A DNA stretch of 64,000 bases from Gelidibacter pelagius (GCF_017581925.1 NZ_JAGEVG010000014.1:1-64000), one strand, 5' to 3'. Counted from the first letter of the stretch, positions 18,242 through 27,303 are shown. Program-made: numbers and translations. Notes: generated from the sequence alone by a model not told the origin.

Positions 18242-19123
18242 TTAATTTAATTCAATTTGTGTGCTTCCAAGCTTTCTCTCCTTATGGAAAACCGAGACAT
18301 AATAGGTGCCTTCGGTGAACGGCTTATCATTTTCTTGAGCCAGTACGGAGCTGCAAACATTGATGACATCGTTATTGTAGTTGATGCGTTGTTTGTGACT
18401 ATAAAAAAGTAAAAATTGTCCAAATTCAACGGCGCCTTTTTTTCCAATGACATTGTTTAACGGATTCAATATTTGGATGTAGATATCCTTCATCCCTTTT
18501 TTAGTCAGCGTATTTTCAGCTAATGTAAAGCATACGTCAATCCGATTAGTTTGCGCAGCTTTAGTAGTTGTGGAGGCATTGACACCTGACTTATAAGCTT
18601 TGGCTGTAAAGGAATTCGCGGTTAATAAAGCTCCTTCTTCAATCTTATTATTTAAGGAGTTATTGATTTTTATGAGCGAAGTGTTAACTTTTTGTTGTTC
18701 GTTTAATTCAGTATAAGCCTGATGCTTTTCACTTTCTAAACGCTCGTTCAACAAGTTGATGGAATCTACTATTTTAAAAAGAGAGGTGTTTTTAGCTTTA
18801 ATAACAGCAACTTCAGATTTAAACCGTGATAAAACCGAAAAATCGCTATTCATTAACCTTAATTCTTCTAAGGCTGATTTGGCCGTTGTCTTGGCGCTAT
18901 CAAGTTGTTCAGATATGAGTTCGTTAGTGACGCTTAAGTCATCATATCTTAAAATCATTTGAGATAATTCACTTTCAACAAGTTTTTTCTCTTGATCCAA
19001 GAAGCGTTGATGTGCTTTATTTGATTCGTAGCTGTTATAGCTAAAAACGCCCAAAGCAGTCATGCCAACAATCAAAGAACCAATAATAATTCTGTAGTTA
19101 AAAAATTGAGGGTTAACTATCAT
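18242..19123 (-). CDS. Membrane-anchored coiled-coil protein, unknown
   Basis: 293 residues. One N-terminal membrane helix (about 12-30, 'IIIGSLIVGMTALGVFSY'), then a coiled coil (about 35-165, rich in E, L, K, S, N), then a compact C-terminal domain (about 190-290) with two Cys and the ending 'GTYYVSVFHKERKLGSTQIELN'. The topology suggests a cell-envelope protein facing the periplasm. I do not recognise a characterised family. It lies between glyS and comF and is transcribed leftward; its neighbours give no functional clue. Confidence 0.8.
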   Translation of the reverse strand: MIVNPQFFNYRIIIGSLIVGMTALGVFSYNSYESNKAHQRFLDQEKKLVESELSQMILRYDDLSVTNELISEQLDSAKTTAKSALEELRLMNSDFSVLSRFKSEVAVIKAKNTSLFKIVDSINLLNERLESEKHQAYTELNEQQKVNTSLIKINNSLNNKIEEGALLTANSFTAKAYKSGVNASTTTKAAQTNRIDVCFTLAENTLTKKGMKDIYIQILNPLNNVIGKKGAVEFGQFLLFYSHKQRINYNNDVINVCSSVLAQENDKPFTEGTYYVSVFHKERKLGSTQIELN

Positions 19124-19180
19124 AATTAACTATTAAGAGGGGATAGGGATTATTTAATAAATTGAAGCGAAAATATATAT

Positions 19181-19188
19181 TAAGTTTG
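19181..19188 (+). promoter_or_regulatory. -7 box upstream of comF
   Basis: TAAGTTTG matches TAnnTTTG and lies 24 bp before the comF-like ATG. A TTG at 19162-19164 is only 16 bp upstream, shorter than the usual 19-21, so the -33 element is uncertain. Confidence 0.4.
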
Positions 19189-19212
19189 TCTTAGCTGTTT
19201 TTAATCGATAAA

Positions 19213-19893
19213 ATGATAATAAATTTGTTAAACTTGTTTTTTCCGCAGGTTTGTCTGTCGTGTGACAACCCATTGGAAGTAAATGAACTATATGTTTGTA
19301 CAGTTTGCAGACATGAATTGCCTTTGACAAATTTTGAAAGCACAACTAATAATGCGCTGACTAAAAAGCTTTATGGACGTGTCTTGTTGAGAAATGCTTC
19401 ATCGCTTTTATGGTTTTCAAAAAAAGGTTTGGTGCAGCACTTACTTCATAATCTAAAATACAAAGGACATGAAGAAATTGGGGAGTTTTTGGGGAAGTGG
19501 CTTGGTGAGGAACTAAGCAAACGCAACGAATTTAAAACCGTGGATGTGGTTATTCCTGTGCCACTGCATTCCAAACGTTTAAAACAACGCGGCTTCAATC
19601 AAGTCCATAAATTTGGAAAACAACTCGCTGATGCTTTAGAGTGTGATTTTAATACGGAAGTTTTACAAAAAACTAAAGCTACAACAACTCAGGTTTTCAA
19701 AGATCGGATCATGAGATGGATTAACGATGACGCTTTGTTTATGGTAACCGAATTTGAGACTTTAAAAGGAAAACATATTCTTTTGGTGGACGATATTATT
19801 ACAACAGGTGCAACAATCGAAACCTGTGCGAATGCGCTTTCCAAAATTGAGGGTGTCACAATAAGTGTCGCCACGATGGCAATTGCGGAATAA
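19213..19893 (+). CDS. comF: ComF family phosphoribosyltransferase-like protein
   Basis: 226 residues. N-terminal double zinc ribbon with Cys14, Cys17, Cys29 and Cys32 (CLSC...CTVC), then a type I phosphoribosyltransferase fold; the PRPP-binding loop is 'ILLVDDIITTGAT' (about residues 195-207), preceded by 'VVIPVPLHSKRLKQRGFNQ', the ComF hallmark. ComF proteins act in uptake and processing of transforming DNA in naturally competent bacteria; in Bacteroidota the role is inferred from the family. Its distal neighbour is an Ig-like lipoprotein 53 bp downstream. Confidence 0.92.
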   Translation: MIINLLNLFFPQVCLSCDNPLEVNELYVCTVCRHELPLTNFESTTNNALTKKLYGRVLLRNASSLLWFSKKGLVQHLLHNLKYKGHEEIGEFLGKWLGEELSKRNEFKTVDVVIPVPLHSKRLKQRGFNQVHKFGKQLADALECDFNTEVLQKTKATTTQVFKDRIMRWINDDALFMVTEFETLKGKHILLVDDIITTGATIETCANALSKIEGVTISVATMAIAE

Positions 19894-19946
19894 ATTTTTC
19901 GTTTCAGTTAAATATATCGTTAATTTGCTGAAATTTGTGTGTGGTG

Positions 19947-21578
19947 ATGTTTAAATCCTATTATAAACTCTTTCTTTTTTTTGGTATTCTTACAATGCTT
20001 GTCAACTGTGCCAACAGAGGGATGCCTTCAGGTGGAGAAAAGGATATTGAACCTCCAAAAATTAGATATTCTACACCGGATAATTTCACTACAAATTTCA
20101 AAAGCAACGAGATCAAGATTTATTTTGATGAGTATGTCAAAATAAAAAACGCCCAAAAACAGCTGATCATTTCCCCGCCAATGGTTCCTGCTCCAGACAT
20201 CACACCGTTGGGTAGTGCAAGCAAGTATATCACCATTAAAATCAATGACACCCTACAGCCCAACACGACATATGCTTTTAATTTTGGGCAAAGTATTGTC
20301 GACAACAATGAGGAAAATCCTTTCTCTTACTATAAGTATATCTTTTCTACAGGTACTTATATTGATTCTCTTTCTGTAAAGGGAGCTATTATTGATGCTG
20401 AAAAACGGGAGCCGGAAAAGTTTGTTTCAGTCATGTTGTATGAGGTAGATTCTACCTATACCGATTCGACAATATATAAATCCAGACCTAAATATGTGAC
20501 CAATACTTTAGATAGTGTCAGCACGTTTAGTATTGATAATATCAAGGCTGGGAAATACCGTTTGGTAGCATTAAAAGATGAAAATGCCAATTATACCTAT
20601 GAGCAAAAATCTGACAAAATTGGATTTTACGATAAAGAAATCACGGTGCCTACCGACTCATTTTACGAAATAAAACTGTTTAAGGAAGTGGCAGATTTTC
20701 ATGTGGAACGCCCGATACAGGTTGCCAAACATAAAATACAATTCGGTTATCGAGGTGATAATAGAGACCTGAACATTGAAATGTTGGGAGATAAACCCGA
20801 AGGATTTGAACATCGTATTGTGAAAGATGCCCAAAGGGATACTTTATACTATTGGTATAAACCGAATGTTGAGTTGGACACCACATTATTTGCGGTCAAG
20901 AATAAAACCTATGTGGATACCTTAAGACACCGTTTTCGAGACCTGAAAGTTGATTCACTTATTATTAAACCTTCAGGAACGGGTACCATTGATTTTGATT
21001 CAGACTTTTCAATTGAAGGCAATGTGCCTTTTGATAAACTTGATCTCGATAGAATTTCTATAATAGACAAAGATTCTTTAAATGTAGATTTCAGAACAGA
21101 ATTTGACACACTAAGAAATACTTATCGATTTAAGTTTGATAAAACCGAGGACAATTCTTATCAAATTCAATTATTGCCGGAAGCGGTAACTGATTTTTTC
21201 GGGAAAGTCAATGATACTTTGAACTATACCATCAAGACCAAGAAATTCTCAGACCTTTCCGACGTTCGTGTTAGTTTAATTGATGCCGAATATCCTTTGA
21301 TCGTACAATTGACAGATAATAGCGGCAAGGTTAAATACGAACAGTTTGCAGATGCACCGCGCATGTTTGATTTTAGACATATCAATCCCGGTACTTATTA
21401 TTTGAGAGTTATTTATGATACCAATGGGAATAGAAAATGGGACACGGGTAATTATCTCAAGAAGATTCAACCTGAACGGGTAAGCTATTATTCGAAAGTG
21501 ATAGATGCCAGAACGGGATGGGATATGGTGGAGGAATTTACCTTATTGAAAACTGATCCTGATCCGCCAAAAAATTAA
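19947..21578 (+). CDS. Ig-like (Big_5) domain lipoprotein
   Basis: 543 residues. Signal 'MFKSYYKLFLFFGILTMLVNC' gives a lipidated Cys; the next residues (ANRGMPSGGEKD) form a flexible linker. 'DIEPPKIRYSTPDNFTTNF...IKIYFDEYVKI' (about 30-70) is the opening strand pair of SbsA-type Ig-like (Big_5) domains; a carboxypeptidase-regulatory-like strand set follows ('SVKGAIIDAEKREPEKFVSV'). The rest is beta-rich. Such conserved flavobacterial surface or periplasmic lipoproteins have no assigned function. I use the ATG at 19947 rather than the GTG at 19935. The 3' end overlaps the convergent omega-amidase gene by 41 bp. Confidence 0.85.
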   Translation: MFKSYYKLFLFFGILTMLVNCANRGMPSGGEKDIEPPKIRYSTPDNFTTNFKSNEIKIYFDEYVKIKNAQKQLIISPPMVPAPDITPLGSASKYITIKINDTLQPNTTYAFNFGQSIVDNNEENPFSYYKYIFSTGTYIDSLSVKGAIIDAEKREPEKFVSVMLYEVDSTYTDSTIYKSRPKYVTNTLDSVSTFSIDNIKAGKYRLVALKDENANYTYEQKSDKIGFYDKEITVPTDSFYEIKLFKEVADFHVERPIQVAKHKIQFGYRGDNRDLNIEMLGDKPEGFEHRIVKDAQRDTLYYWYKPNVELDTTLFAVKNKTYVDTLRHRFRDLKVDSLIIKPSGTGTIDFDSDFSIEGNVPFDKLDLDRISIIDKDSLNVDFRTEFDTLRNTYRFKFDKTEDNSYQIQLLPEAVTDFFGKVNDTLNYTIKTKKFSDLSDVRVSLIDAEYPLIVQLTDNSGKVKYEQFADAPRMFDFRHINPGTYYLRVIYDTNGNRKWDTGNYLKKIQPERVSYYSKVIDARTGWDMVEEFTLLKTDPDPPKN

Positions 21579-22317
21579 ATTTGGACCTATTGCGTTGAAT
21601 ATGCTCTTTTTTGAGGCTCACAATTTCTACAGCTTCTATATCAAAAGGAATATTGTCTATCCTATTTCCTAATACATCATACACAGCGGAGTGTCCTGAG
21701 TAGTCATGATTGTTATCATCTTTGCCAACTCGGTTGACCCCCACGCAATAGCTCATGTTTTCAATGGCACGTGCTTTCAATAAGGTGTCCCAGGCAACCA
21801 TGCGCGAGGCTGGCCAATTGGCGACATAGATTAGCACATCATAAGCTTCAGTATTTCTTGCCCAAACAGGAAATCTGAGATCATAGCAAATTAACGGACA
21901 GACTTGCCATCCTTTATAATCTACAATGATCTTTTTGGTGCCAGGTGTATAAACCTTGTCTTCACCTGCAAAAGTAAAGGTGTGGCGTTTGTCATAATGA
22001 TCAATCGTTCCATTAGGATGCACAAAGACCATACGGTTATAGTAATGATCATCTTCTTTGATGACCATGCTACCTGTAATTGCCGCTTGTTTATTGGCGG
22101 CAACTGACTTTAACCAAGAGACGGTGTCGCCTTGCATGGTTTCGGCAACATGGGAAGGATTCATGGTAAAACCAGAAGTAAACATCTCAGGCAACACAAT
22201 AATATCCACAGGATCCGCTATGGAGTCTATTTTTTTTAAAAGATCAACTCTGTTTCGTTCAGGATGCTCCCAAGCCAACTCGGTTTGTATTAAAGCGATA
22301 TTTAAAACTTCAGACAC
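21538..22317 (-). CDS. yafV: Omega-amidase / nitrilase-family hydrolase, YafV type
   Basis: 259-residue cytoplasmic carbon-nitrogen hydrolase. The catalytic triad is readable: Glu in 'DIIVLPEMFTSGF', Lys in 'IDHYDKRHTFTFAGE', Cys in 'VCPLICYDLRFPVW'. These strings and the length match E. coli YafV, an omega-amidase that clears alpha-ketoglutaramate and alpha-ketosuccinamate; this fits with a methionine-type aminotransferase two genes away. The start is GTG at 22317, overlapping the upstream TAG stop (TAGTG), which implies translational coupling. The 3' end overlaps the convergent lipoprotein by 41 bp. Confidence 0.9.
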   Translation of the reverse strand: MSEVLNIALIQTELAWEHPERNRVDLLKKIDSIADPVDIIVLPEMFTSGFTMNPSHVAETMQGDTVSWLKSVAANKQAAITGSMVIKEDDHYYNRMVFVHPNGTIDHYDKRHTFTFAGEDKVYTPGTKKIIVDYKGWQVCPLICYDLRFPVWARNTEAYDVLIYVANWPASRMVAWDTLLKARAIENMSYCVGVNRVGKDDNNHDYSGHSAVYDVLGNRIDNIPFDIEAVEIVSLKKEHIQRNRSKFNFLADQDQFSIR

Positions 22318-22754
22318 TATAACTTCTTTCTTCTTTTTTCTACATTCGTTTTAAAGCGGTCTAATTTCTTCAGCCATTTTTCGTCGTCTTTAGGAGAGAT
22401 TCTTCCTCTTTCCTTAAGTCTGTCGTACTTTGCTTGATTCTGTTCCAATCTTTTCGTGGCCTTAAGATATCTGTCTTGCGCTTTTTGTTTTCTTTTTAAG
22501 TCTTTTGCAGCTTTTTTACGGGCTTTTTCTTGTTTTTTTCTTGCTTTTTCAGCTCTTTTATCCGCCCTTAATTTATTCTTATGGGTCTTGATAATTTGGT
22601 CTTTTTTGCTTTTGTCAAGGGTGTGTGTGATATCAATACCCTCTTTAAAAACAGATTTCCCCTTAACTTCATAAGCTACTCCTTCGCTTATCACGTGTTG
22701 AGCATTGGCCATGATTCCAAGGCTCATAAAAAATATAAACATCCAGTTTTTCAT
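22317..22754 (-). CDS. Exported lysine-rich basic protein, unknown
   Basis: 145 residues. Signal peptide MKNWMFIFFMSLGIMANAQ with an AxA-type cleavage site, a short beta-like segment ('VAYEVKGKSVFKEGID'), then an extremely basic helix (about 55-145) made of K/R/A/E/Q strings such as 'RAEKARKKQEKARKKAAKD'. The strongly basic helix could bind nucleic acid, lipopolysaccharide or peptidoglycan, but I recognise no family. It is followed by the omega-amidase gene with a 1-nt overlap. Confidence 0.78.
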   Translation of the reverse strand: MKNWMFIFFMSLGIMANAQHVISEGVAYEVKGKSVFKEGIDITHTLDKSKKDQIIKTHKNKLRADKRAEKARKKQEKARKKAAKDLKRKQKAQDRYLKATKRLEQNQAKYDRLKERGRISPKDDEKWLKKLDRFKTNVEKRRKKL

Positions 22755-22828
22755 AACATTATTTTTTGTTTTTTAATATCCCTAAAAACCTCTTGAAAGT
22801 CAGTGTGACTCTATCGTTTTTGGTAATG

Positions 22829-22836
22829 CAAAAGTA
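22829..22836 (-). promoter_or_regulatory. -7 box upstream of the basic exported protein
   Basis: Minus strand TACTTTTG matches TAnnTTTG; 74 bp before the ATG at 22754. No well-spaced -33 box seen. Confidence 0.35.
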
Positions 22837-22890
22837 GCGATTTTTAAGATCAAAATTAAACTTTTAACAAGGTATTGGGTCATTCCTTTT

Positions 22891-24033
22891 TTAAATAGAA
22901 TTTAAAATATCAGCGGCCTGTTTTAAGGTGTCATCGGTTTTGGCAAAACAGAATCTTAGCACTTTATTATCCAAATTATCAGTATTGAATACAGAAAGAG
23001 GGATCGCTGCTATTTTATGGTCAATAGTCAGTCGTTTGGCAAAATCCACATCGTTTTCCATGGTGATATTTGAATAGTCCAATATCTGAAAGTAAGCACC
23101 TTCTGCCGGGGTGAATTTAAATCGGGAATCTTTGATCAAACTTAAAAATAAATCGCGTTTACGTTGATAAAAGGTGGATAGTTGCAAATAATGATTAGGA
23201 TCTTGTAAATAATCGGCCAAGGCTTTTTGCATTGGATGGTTCACGCAGAACACATTAAATTGATGTACTTTCTGAAACTCGGCCATCAATTCTTTTGGGG
23301 CACAGCAGTAGCCTAATTTCCAACCTGTATTGTGAAAAGTTTTCCCGAATGAAGCCACTACAAAACTTCGCGATTTAAGATCGGGGAACATACAAACGCT
23401 TTGATGATTTTTATCATCAAAAATAATATGTTCATAAACTTCATCGCTCAACAAAATAATGTCGGTGCCTTTTAGCAAATCTTGCAACTTGAGCATGTCC
23501 TCTTCAGAAAATATCGTCCCGCTTGGATTTTGAGGCGTATTGATGATCATCATCTTGGTTTTGGAATTAACTTTTTTCGCAACTGCTGTCCAGTCTACTT
23601 GATAATGCGGTGCTTCCAGTTGTACGGAAATTGTTTTTCCGCCATTCAATGCTATTGCGGGCTCATAGCAATCATAAGCTGGTCTGAAAATCAGGACTTC
23701 ATCTTCAGGTTTAATGAAAGCGGAGATGATGGTGAAAATCGCCTGAGTGGCACCTGAGGTAACCGTTATTTCTGAATCTGGATGGTAAGAGATGTTGTAG
23801 AGTTTCTCGAATTTATTGGTGATGGCAACACGTAGTTCTAAATTTCCTGCCATTGGTGCATATTGATTGTAACCGGAGTTCATGGCATTGGTGACTAAAT
23901 CAATTAATTTTTGATCACTTTTGAAATTTGGAAAACCCTGGGATAAATTGAGAGCATTGTGTTGTTGTGCCAAGGTGCTCATGACAGTAAAAATTGTGGT
24001 ACCCACATGGGGAAGTTTTGAATTATGATGCAT
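22891..24033 (-). CDS. ybdL: Methionine-type PLP aminotransferase (YbdL-like)
   Basis: 380-residue fold-type I aminotransferase. N-terminal 'SKLPHVGTTIFTVMSTLAQQHNALNLSQGFPNF' matches E. coli YbdL (methionine aminotransferase) almost residue for residue. Other motifs: 'NTPQNPSG', 'LSDEVYEHIIFD', PLP lysine in 'SFGKTFHNTGWKLGY', and 'RFCFAKTDDTL'. An in-frame ATG at 24183 would add 50 residues (basic, no homology to the family), so I take 24033. The likely role is transamination of methionine or aromatic acids with 2-oxo acids; glutamine-dependent variants pair with omega-amidase, which is encoded next door. Confidence 0.9.
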   Translation of the reverse strand: MHHNSKLPHVGTTIFTVMSTLAQQHNALNLSQGFPNFKSDQKLIDLVTNAMNSGYNQYAPMAGNLELRVAITNKFEKLYNISYHPDSEITVTSGATQAIFTIISAFIKPEDEVLIFRPAYDCYEPAIALNGGKTISVQLEAPHYQVDWTAVAKKVNSKTKMMIINTPQNPSGTIFSEEDMLKLQDLLKGTDIILLSDEVYEHIIFDDKNHQSVCMFPDLKSRSFVVASFGKTFHNTGWKLGYCCAPKELMAEFQKVHQFNVFCVNHPMQKALADYLQDPNHYLQLSTFYQRKRDLFLSLIKDSRFKFTPAEGAYFQILDYSNITMENDVDFAKRLTIDHKIAAIPLSVFNTDNLDNKVLRFCFAKTDDTLKQAADILNSI

Positions 24034-24431
24034 TCTCAAGTTCTTTAATTTTATGAAAGATAAGATAAACAATTTTTTTTTGACTGCTTTAATCGACTTT
24101 TGCTTGGCATGTAATAGTTGATTAAATGATAATTTAGCCATAGATTTTATTATCAACCAATTTATGCTGATTTCATCTTTCATCTATCCAGTCAATTAAG
24201 TTTTTCAAGGTTATGTACATTTTATGTTTTAAAGTTATTTACAAGACTGTTTAATTTGTTTTCTATTTTGATTGTGAATACAATTTTCGAATTTTAACGC
24301 TTCAAGTCTTTGTTCATGATTCTAAAAGCGAAGCGGGTTTGATTCTTTTTTAACCGATATACATCAATAAATAGTTTAATCTTAGTGGTGGCTTTCTTAT
24401 ATTTGGGAACTTTTTAAAAACAACTTTAGAT
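24034..24431. other. Gap between divergent genes
   Basis: 398 bp between the aminotransferase and the S46 peptidase. The first 150 bp are an open extension of the aminotransferase frame but lack family similarity. The right end carries the peptidase promoter (24375-24405). I see no RNA gene, repeat array or hairpin terminator. Confidence 0.5.
24375..24405 (+). promoter_or_regulatory. Promoter of the S46 peptidase gene
   Basis: TTTA (24375-24378), 19 bp spacer, TATATTTG (24398-24405): a good Bacteroidota -33/-7 pair. Start codon 27 bp downstream. Confidence 0.6.
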
Positions 24432-26564
24432 ATGAAAATTTTCAGAATTTTATTTCTTTTTATTGCATTTCAAGTATCTGCTCAGCAAGGCGGTATGTGG
24501 ATTCCGTCACTTCTGCAGGGCATGAATGAAGACGAAATGCAAAGTCTTGGTAGTAAACTATCAGCAAAGGACATTTATGATGTCAATAATTCGAGTTTAA
24601 AGGATGCCATTGGACATTTTAATGGTGGCTGTACCTCTGAGGTGATTTCCGATAAAGGGTTGGTTTTAACCAATCATCACTGTGGATTTGGTCAAATCCA
24701 GTCGCATTCTTCTTTGGAAAACGACTATTTGAAAGACGGGTTCTGGGCAAAAAATCTTAAGGAGGAGTTGCCTAATAATAGTCTATATATTGAGTTTATT
24801 GTCCGAATAGAAGATGTCACTAAACAAGTTTTGGAAGGTGTTAATGATACGATGTCAGACAGGGAGCAACAAGCCATAAGAGGACGTAACAGTACGGCCA
24901 TTGAAAAAGCGGCCAAAAAAGAGGATTGGCAGGATACGAAGATCAAAGCGTTTTATAAAGGCAATCAATATTTTCTTTTTGTGACTGAACGTTATAACGA
25001 CATAAGATTGGTTGGTGCGCCTCCTTCCAGTATTGGAAAGTTTGGTAGCGATACCGACAATTGGGTCTGGCCACGCCATACGGGCGATTTTGCCTTATTC
25101 AGAATTTATGCCGATAAGAATAATCGTCCTGCTGCTTATTCGGAAGATAACGTTCCGTTTACACCACGACACTTCTTGCCAGTTTCTTTAGATGGCGTGA
25201 GCGAAGATGATTTTACCATGGTATTTGGTTTTCCGGGTACTACCGATGAATATCTCCCTGCAGTTGCCATAGCACAAACCGTTGAGAAAATCAACCCACG
25301 AGCCATTGCGATTAGGGAAGCAGCATTGAAAGTCATTGATGCGAGTATGAAAACAAATGATGAAATCAGAATTCAATATGCCTCCAAACAGGCACGTATT
25401 GCCAATGCCTGGAAAAAATGGCAGGGTGAGAATTTAGGTATTGAAAAAAGTGGTGCCATCGGCATAAAAAAAGCGCAAGAAGCTGAATTTACAAAACAGT
25501 TAAAAGCTAGAGGACTGGAAAGTAAATACGGAAAAGTTTTACCGGAACTTGAGCGACTTTATAATGAAATAGAGGAGGTCAACGTAAAGCGTACCAGTTT
25601 TATGGAAGTCTTTTTAAGAACCAATGAATTGACACCGATGATCTTTGGCCTTGCGCAATTAGAAGGCGCTGCAGCAAACAGTGAAGAGGCTTTTGAAAAA
25701 CAAAGAGATGCTAATATTGGTCGAATGAAAGGGGTTTATAAAAATTATAATGCCAAGGTAGATAAAGGGGTTTTTGAAGCGGTGATGCCATTGTATACAG
25801 ATCATGTTGATGCTTCTATATATGATAAAACGGCCTTTACGAATTTGGAAAGTGCCTTAAAAGTATTAGAAGGCAATTCAAGTGAGGTCTTGGAAAAATT
25901 GAATAACGATGCCGCCTACCAATACATCAAACCTTTTATCATTGCATTTTATACTGAGGTAGAACCTAAATTTCAAGAATTGAATCCTCAGATTAATAGC
26001 CTTGAGCAACAATATATGACGGCTTTAATGGAAGTGTTGCCAGATCAACGTTATTTCCCAGATGCGAATGGTACCTTGCGTGTCACCTATGGTAAAGTAA
26101 AAGGATATGAGCCAAGAGATGCGGTTTACTACGAACCTTTGACCTATTTGGACGGGGTGATGGAAAAATACATCCCAGGAGATTATGAGTTTGATGTACC
26201 CGAAAAGTTACAAGAGTTGTACGCTAACAAAGATTACGGGCAATATACAGATGCCACCGGAAAAGTACCTGTATGTTTCTTAGGAACCAATCACACCACA
26301 GGAGGCAATTCAGGAAGTCCAGCTATTGATGCCTATGGGAACTTAGTAGGACTGAATTTTGATCGTGTCTGGGAAGGTACTATGAGTGACATCTATTATG
26401 ATCCTGAAATTTGTAGAAATATTATGGTTGATGCGCGCTACATACTTTTCATTATTGATAAATATGCGGGTGCCCAACATTTAATTGATGAAATGAGCTT
26501 GGTGCGTCCGAAATCGGGAAACAAGCAAACCAAGAAAGTTAAGAAAGCTAAAGTCAAAAAATAA
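24432..26564 (+). CDS. S46 family dipeptidyl-peptidase, DPP11-like
   Basis: 710 residues with signal peptide MKIFRILFLFIAFQVSAQ. Chymotrypsin-fold S46 exopeptidase that removes N-terminal dipeptides in the periplasm. Catalytic elements: His in 'LTNHHCGFG' (His82/83), Asp in the 'DNWVWPRHTGDF' region, Ser627 in 'GNSGSP'. The residue 18 positions after the Ser is Arg645 in 'GLNFDRVWEG', the same spacing as Ser655/Arg673 of Porphyromonas gingivalis DPP11, where Arg sets specificity for Asp/Glu at P1 (DPP7 has Gly). So acidic-residue specificity is predicted. The C-terminus is a short basic tail (KKVKKAKVKK). Monocistronic with its own promoter and terminator. Confidence 0.93.
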   Translation: MKIFRILFLFIAFQVSAQQGGMWIPSLLQGMNEDEMQSLGSKLSAKDIYDVNNSSLKDAIGHFNGGCTSEVISDKGLVLTNHHCGFGQIQSHSSLENDYLKDGFWAKNLKEELPNNSLYIEFIVRIEDVTKQVLEGVNDTMSDREQQAIRGRNSTAIEKAAKKEDWQDTKIKAFYKGNQYFLFVTERYNDIRLVGAPPSSIGKFGSDTDNWVWPRHTGDFALFRIYADKNNRPAAYSEDNVPFTPRHFLPVSLDGVSEDDFTMVFGFPGTTDEYLPAVAIAQTVEKINPRAIAIREAALKVIDASMKTNDEIRIQYASKQARIANAWKKWQGENLGIEKSGAIGIKKAQEAEFTKQLKARGLESKYGKVLPELERLYNEIEEVNVKRTSFMEVFLRTNELTPMIFGLAQLEGAAANSEEAFEKQRDANIGRMKGVYKNYNAKVDKGVFEAVMPLYTDHVDASIYDKTAFTNLESALKVLEGNSSEVLEKLNNDAAYQYIKPFIIAFYTEVEPKFQELNPQINSLEQQYMTALMEVLPDQRYFPDANGTLRVTYGKVKGYEPRDAVYYEPLTYLDGVMEKYIPGDYEFDVPEKLQELYANKDYGQYTDATGKVPVCFLGTNHTTGGNSGSPAIDAYGNLVGLNFDRVWEGTMSDIYYDPEICRNIMVDARYILFIIDKYAGAQHLIDEMSLVRPKSGNKQTKKVKKAKVKK

Positions 26565-26588
26565 TAAGATCAATAGTCTAAGACGAAG

Positions 26589-26619
26589 CCCTTTCATTTA
26601 ATTTTGAAAGGGTTTTTTT
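26589..26619 (+). terminator. Terminator of the S46 peptidase gene
   Basis: CCCTTTCA (26589-26596) pairs with TGAAAGGG (26605-26612), 8-nt loop, then seven T. Confidence 0.9.
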
Positions 26620-26634
26620 GTGACTAGGTTTAAT

Positions 26635-27105
26635 TTATGTGTTTTCCCCTGTCGATATAAACATCAGCACGTCATTAATACATCGATCCAAATCATTCAG
26701 AATTTCTTTGGACCAAAACCTGAAAACCGTAAAGCCTTTTTCAGAAAGTTCCTGATTGACTTGTCTGTCCCGTTGCATATTGCGTTCAATCTTAGGAAGC
26801 CAGAATTTGCGATTACTTTTTATAGCATCTTTTCGTTCATCCCAATTATAGCCATGCCAAAACTCGCCGTCGATAAAAATCGCGAGATTGTATTTTTTGA
26901 TGGAGATATCAGGTTTTCCGGGCAATTGTCTGCTGTCGACCCGATAGCGGACGTTTTTACGCCATAAGGCCTTTCTAAACAAAAGTTCAGGTTTGGTGTT
27001 CTTTCCACGGATCTTGCTCATCATTTTTGAGCGTTTCTTGGTGGTGTAAAAACCTGACGCTTCGTTAAATCTTGGGACGATTATGTTGGGTTCTTCGTAA
27101 GTCAT
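26635..27105 (-). CDS. vsr: Very-short-patch repair endonuclease (Vsr family)
   Basis: 156-residue nuclease that nicks 5' of the T in T:G mismatches made by deamination of 5-methylcytosine. Family blocks: 'RSKMMSKIRGKNTKPELLFRKALW', 'YRVDSRQLPGKPDISIKKYNLAIFIDGEFWHGYNW' region (about 60-95) with the catalytic Asp of 'KPDI' and His of 'FWHG', and 'VFRFWSKEI' near the C-terminus. The ATG at 27105 is preferred over one at 27132. No cytosine methyltransferase lies within the window, so it looks like an orphan. A 15-bp palindrome sits 6 bp upstream of the start. Confidence 0.9.
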   Translation of the reverse strand: MTYEEPNIIVPRFNEASGFYTTKKRSKMMSKIRGKNTKPELLFRKALWRKNVRYRVDSRQLPGKPDISIKKYNLAIFIDGEFWHGYNWDERKDAIKSNRKFWLPKIERNMQRDRQVNQELSEKGFTVFRFWSKEILNDLDRCINDVLMFISTGENT

Positions 27106-27110
27106 GATAC

Positions 27111-27125
27111 TCTCTAAATTAGAGA
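27111..27125. promoter_or_regulatory. Operator-like palindrome upstream of vsr
   Basis: TCTCTAA-A-TTAGAGA: perfect 7-bp arms around a single base, ending 6 bp from the vsr start codon. Placement suggests a repressor site overlapping the 5' end of the message; no cognate regulator is known. Confidence 0.4.
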
Positions 27126-27250
27126 ATTTCAAGTTTATATTGAAAGATATTTAGAGGTTTAACAAAAGTTTGAGGAGTGATTCACGGTTTCCTAACCTTT
27201 TATTTTGAAGTAGATATTCGCAATAATAATTTTTAGGCTGTATTCAGAAA

Positions 27251-27283
27251 CAAAAAAATCCCAAACATTACTGCTTGGGATTT
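27251..27283 (-). terminator. Terminator of ahcY
   Basis: AAATCCCAA (27256-27264) and TTGGGATTT (27275-27283); on the minus strand the stem is followed by a T run (A run at 27252-27258 on the + strand). Confidence 0.8.
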
Positions 27284-27303
27284 GGAATTTAATTCTTGGA
27301 ACT

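Noticed and set aside
24034-24183. 50-residue N-terminal extension of the aminotransferase
   Set aside because: YbdL-type enzymes begin at the SKLP...GTTIF block; the extension is basic and unlike the family.
26620-26967. 115-codon forward frame opposite vsr
   Set aside because: Shadow of the vsr gene, which shows clear Vsr motifs on the other strand.
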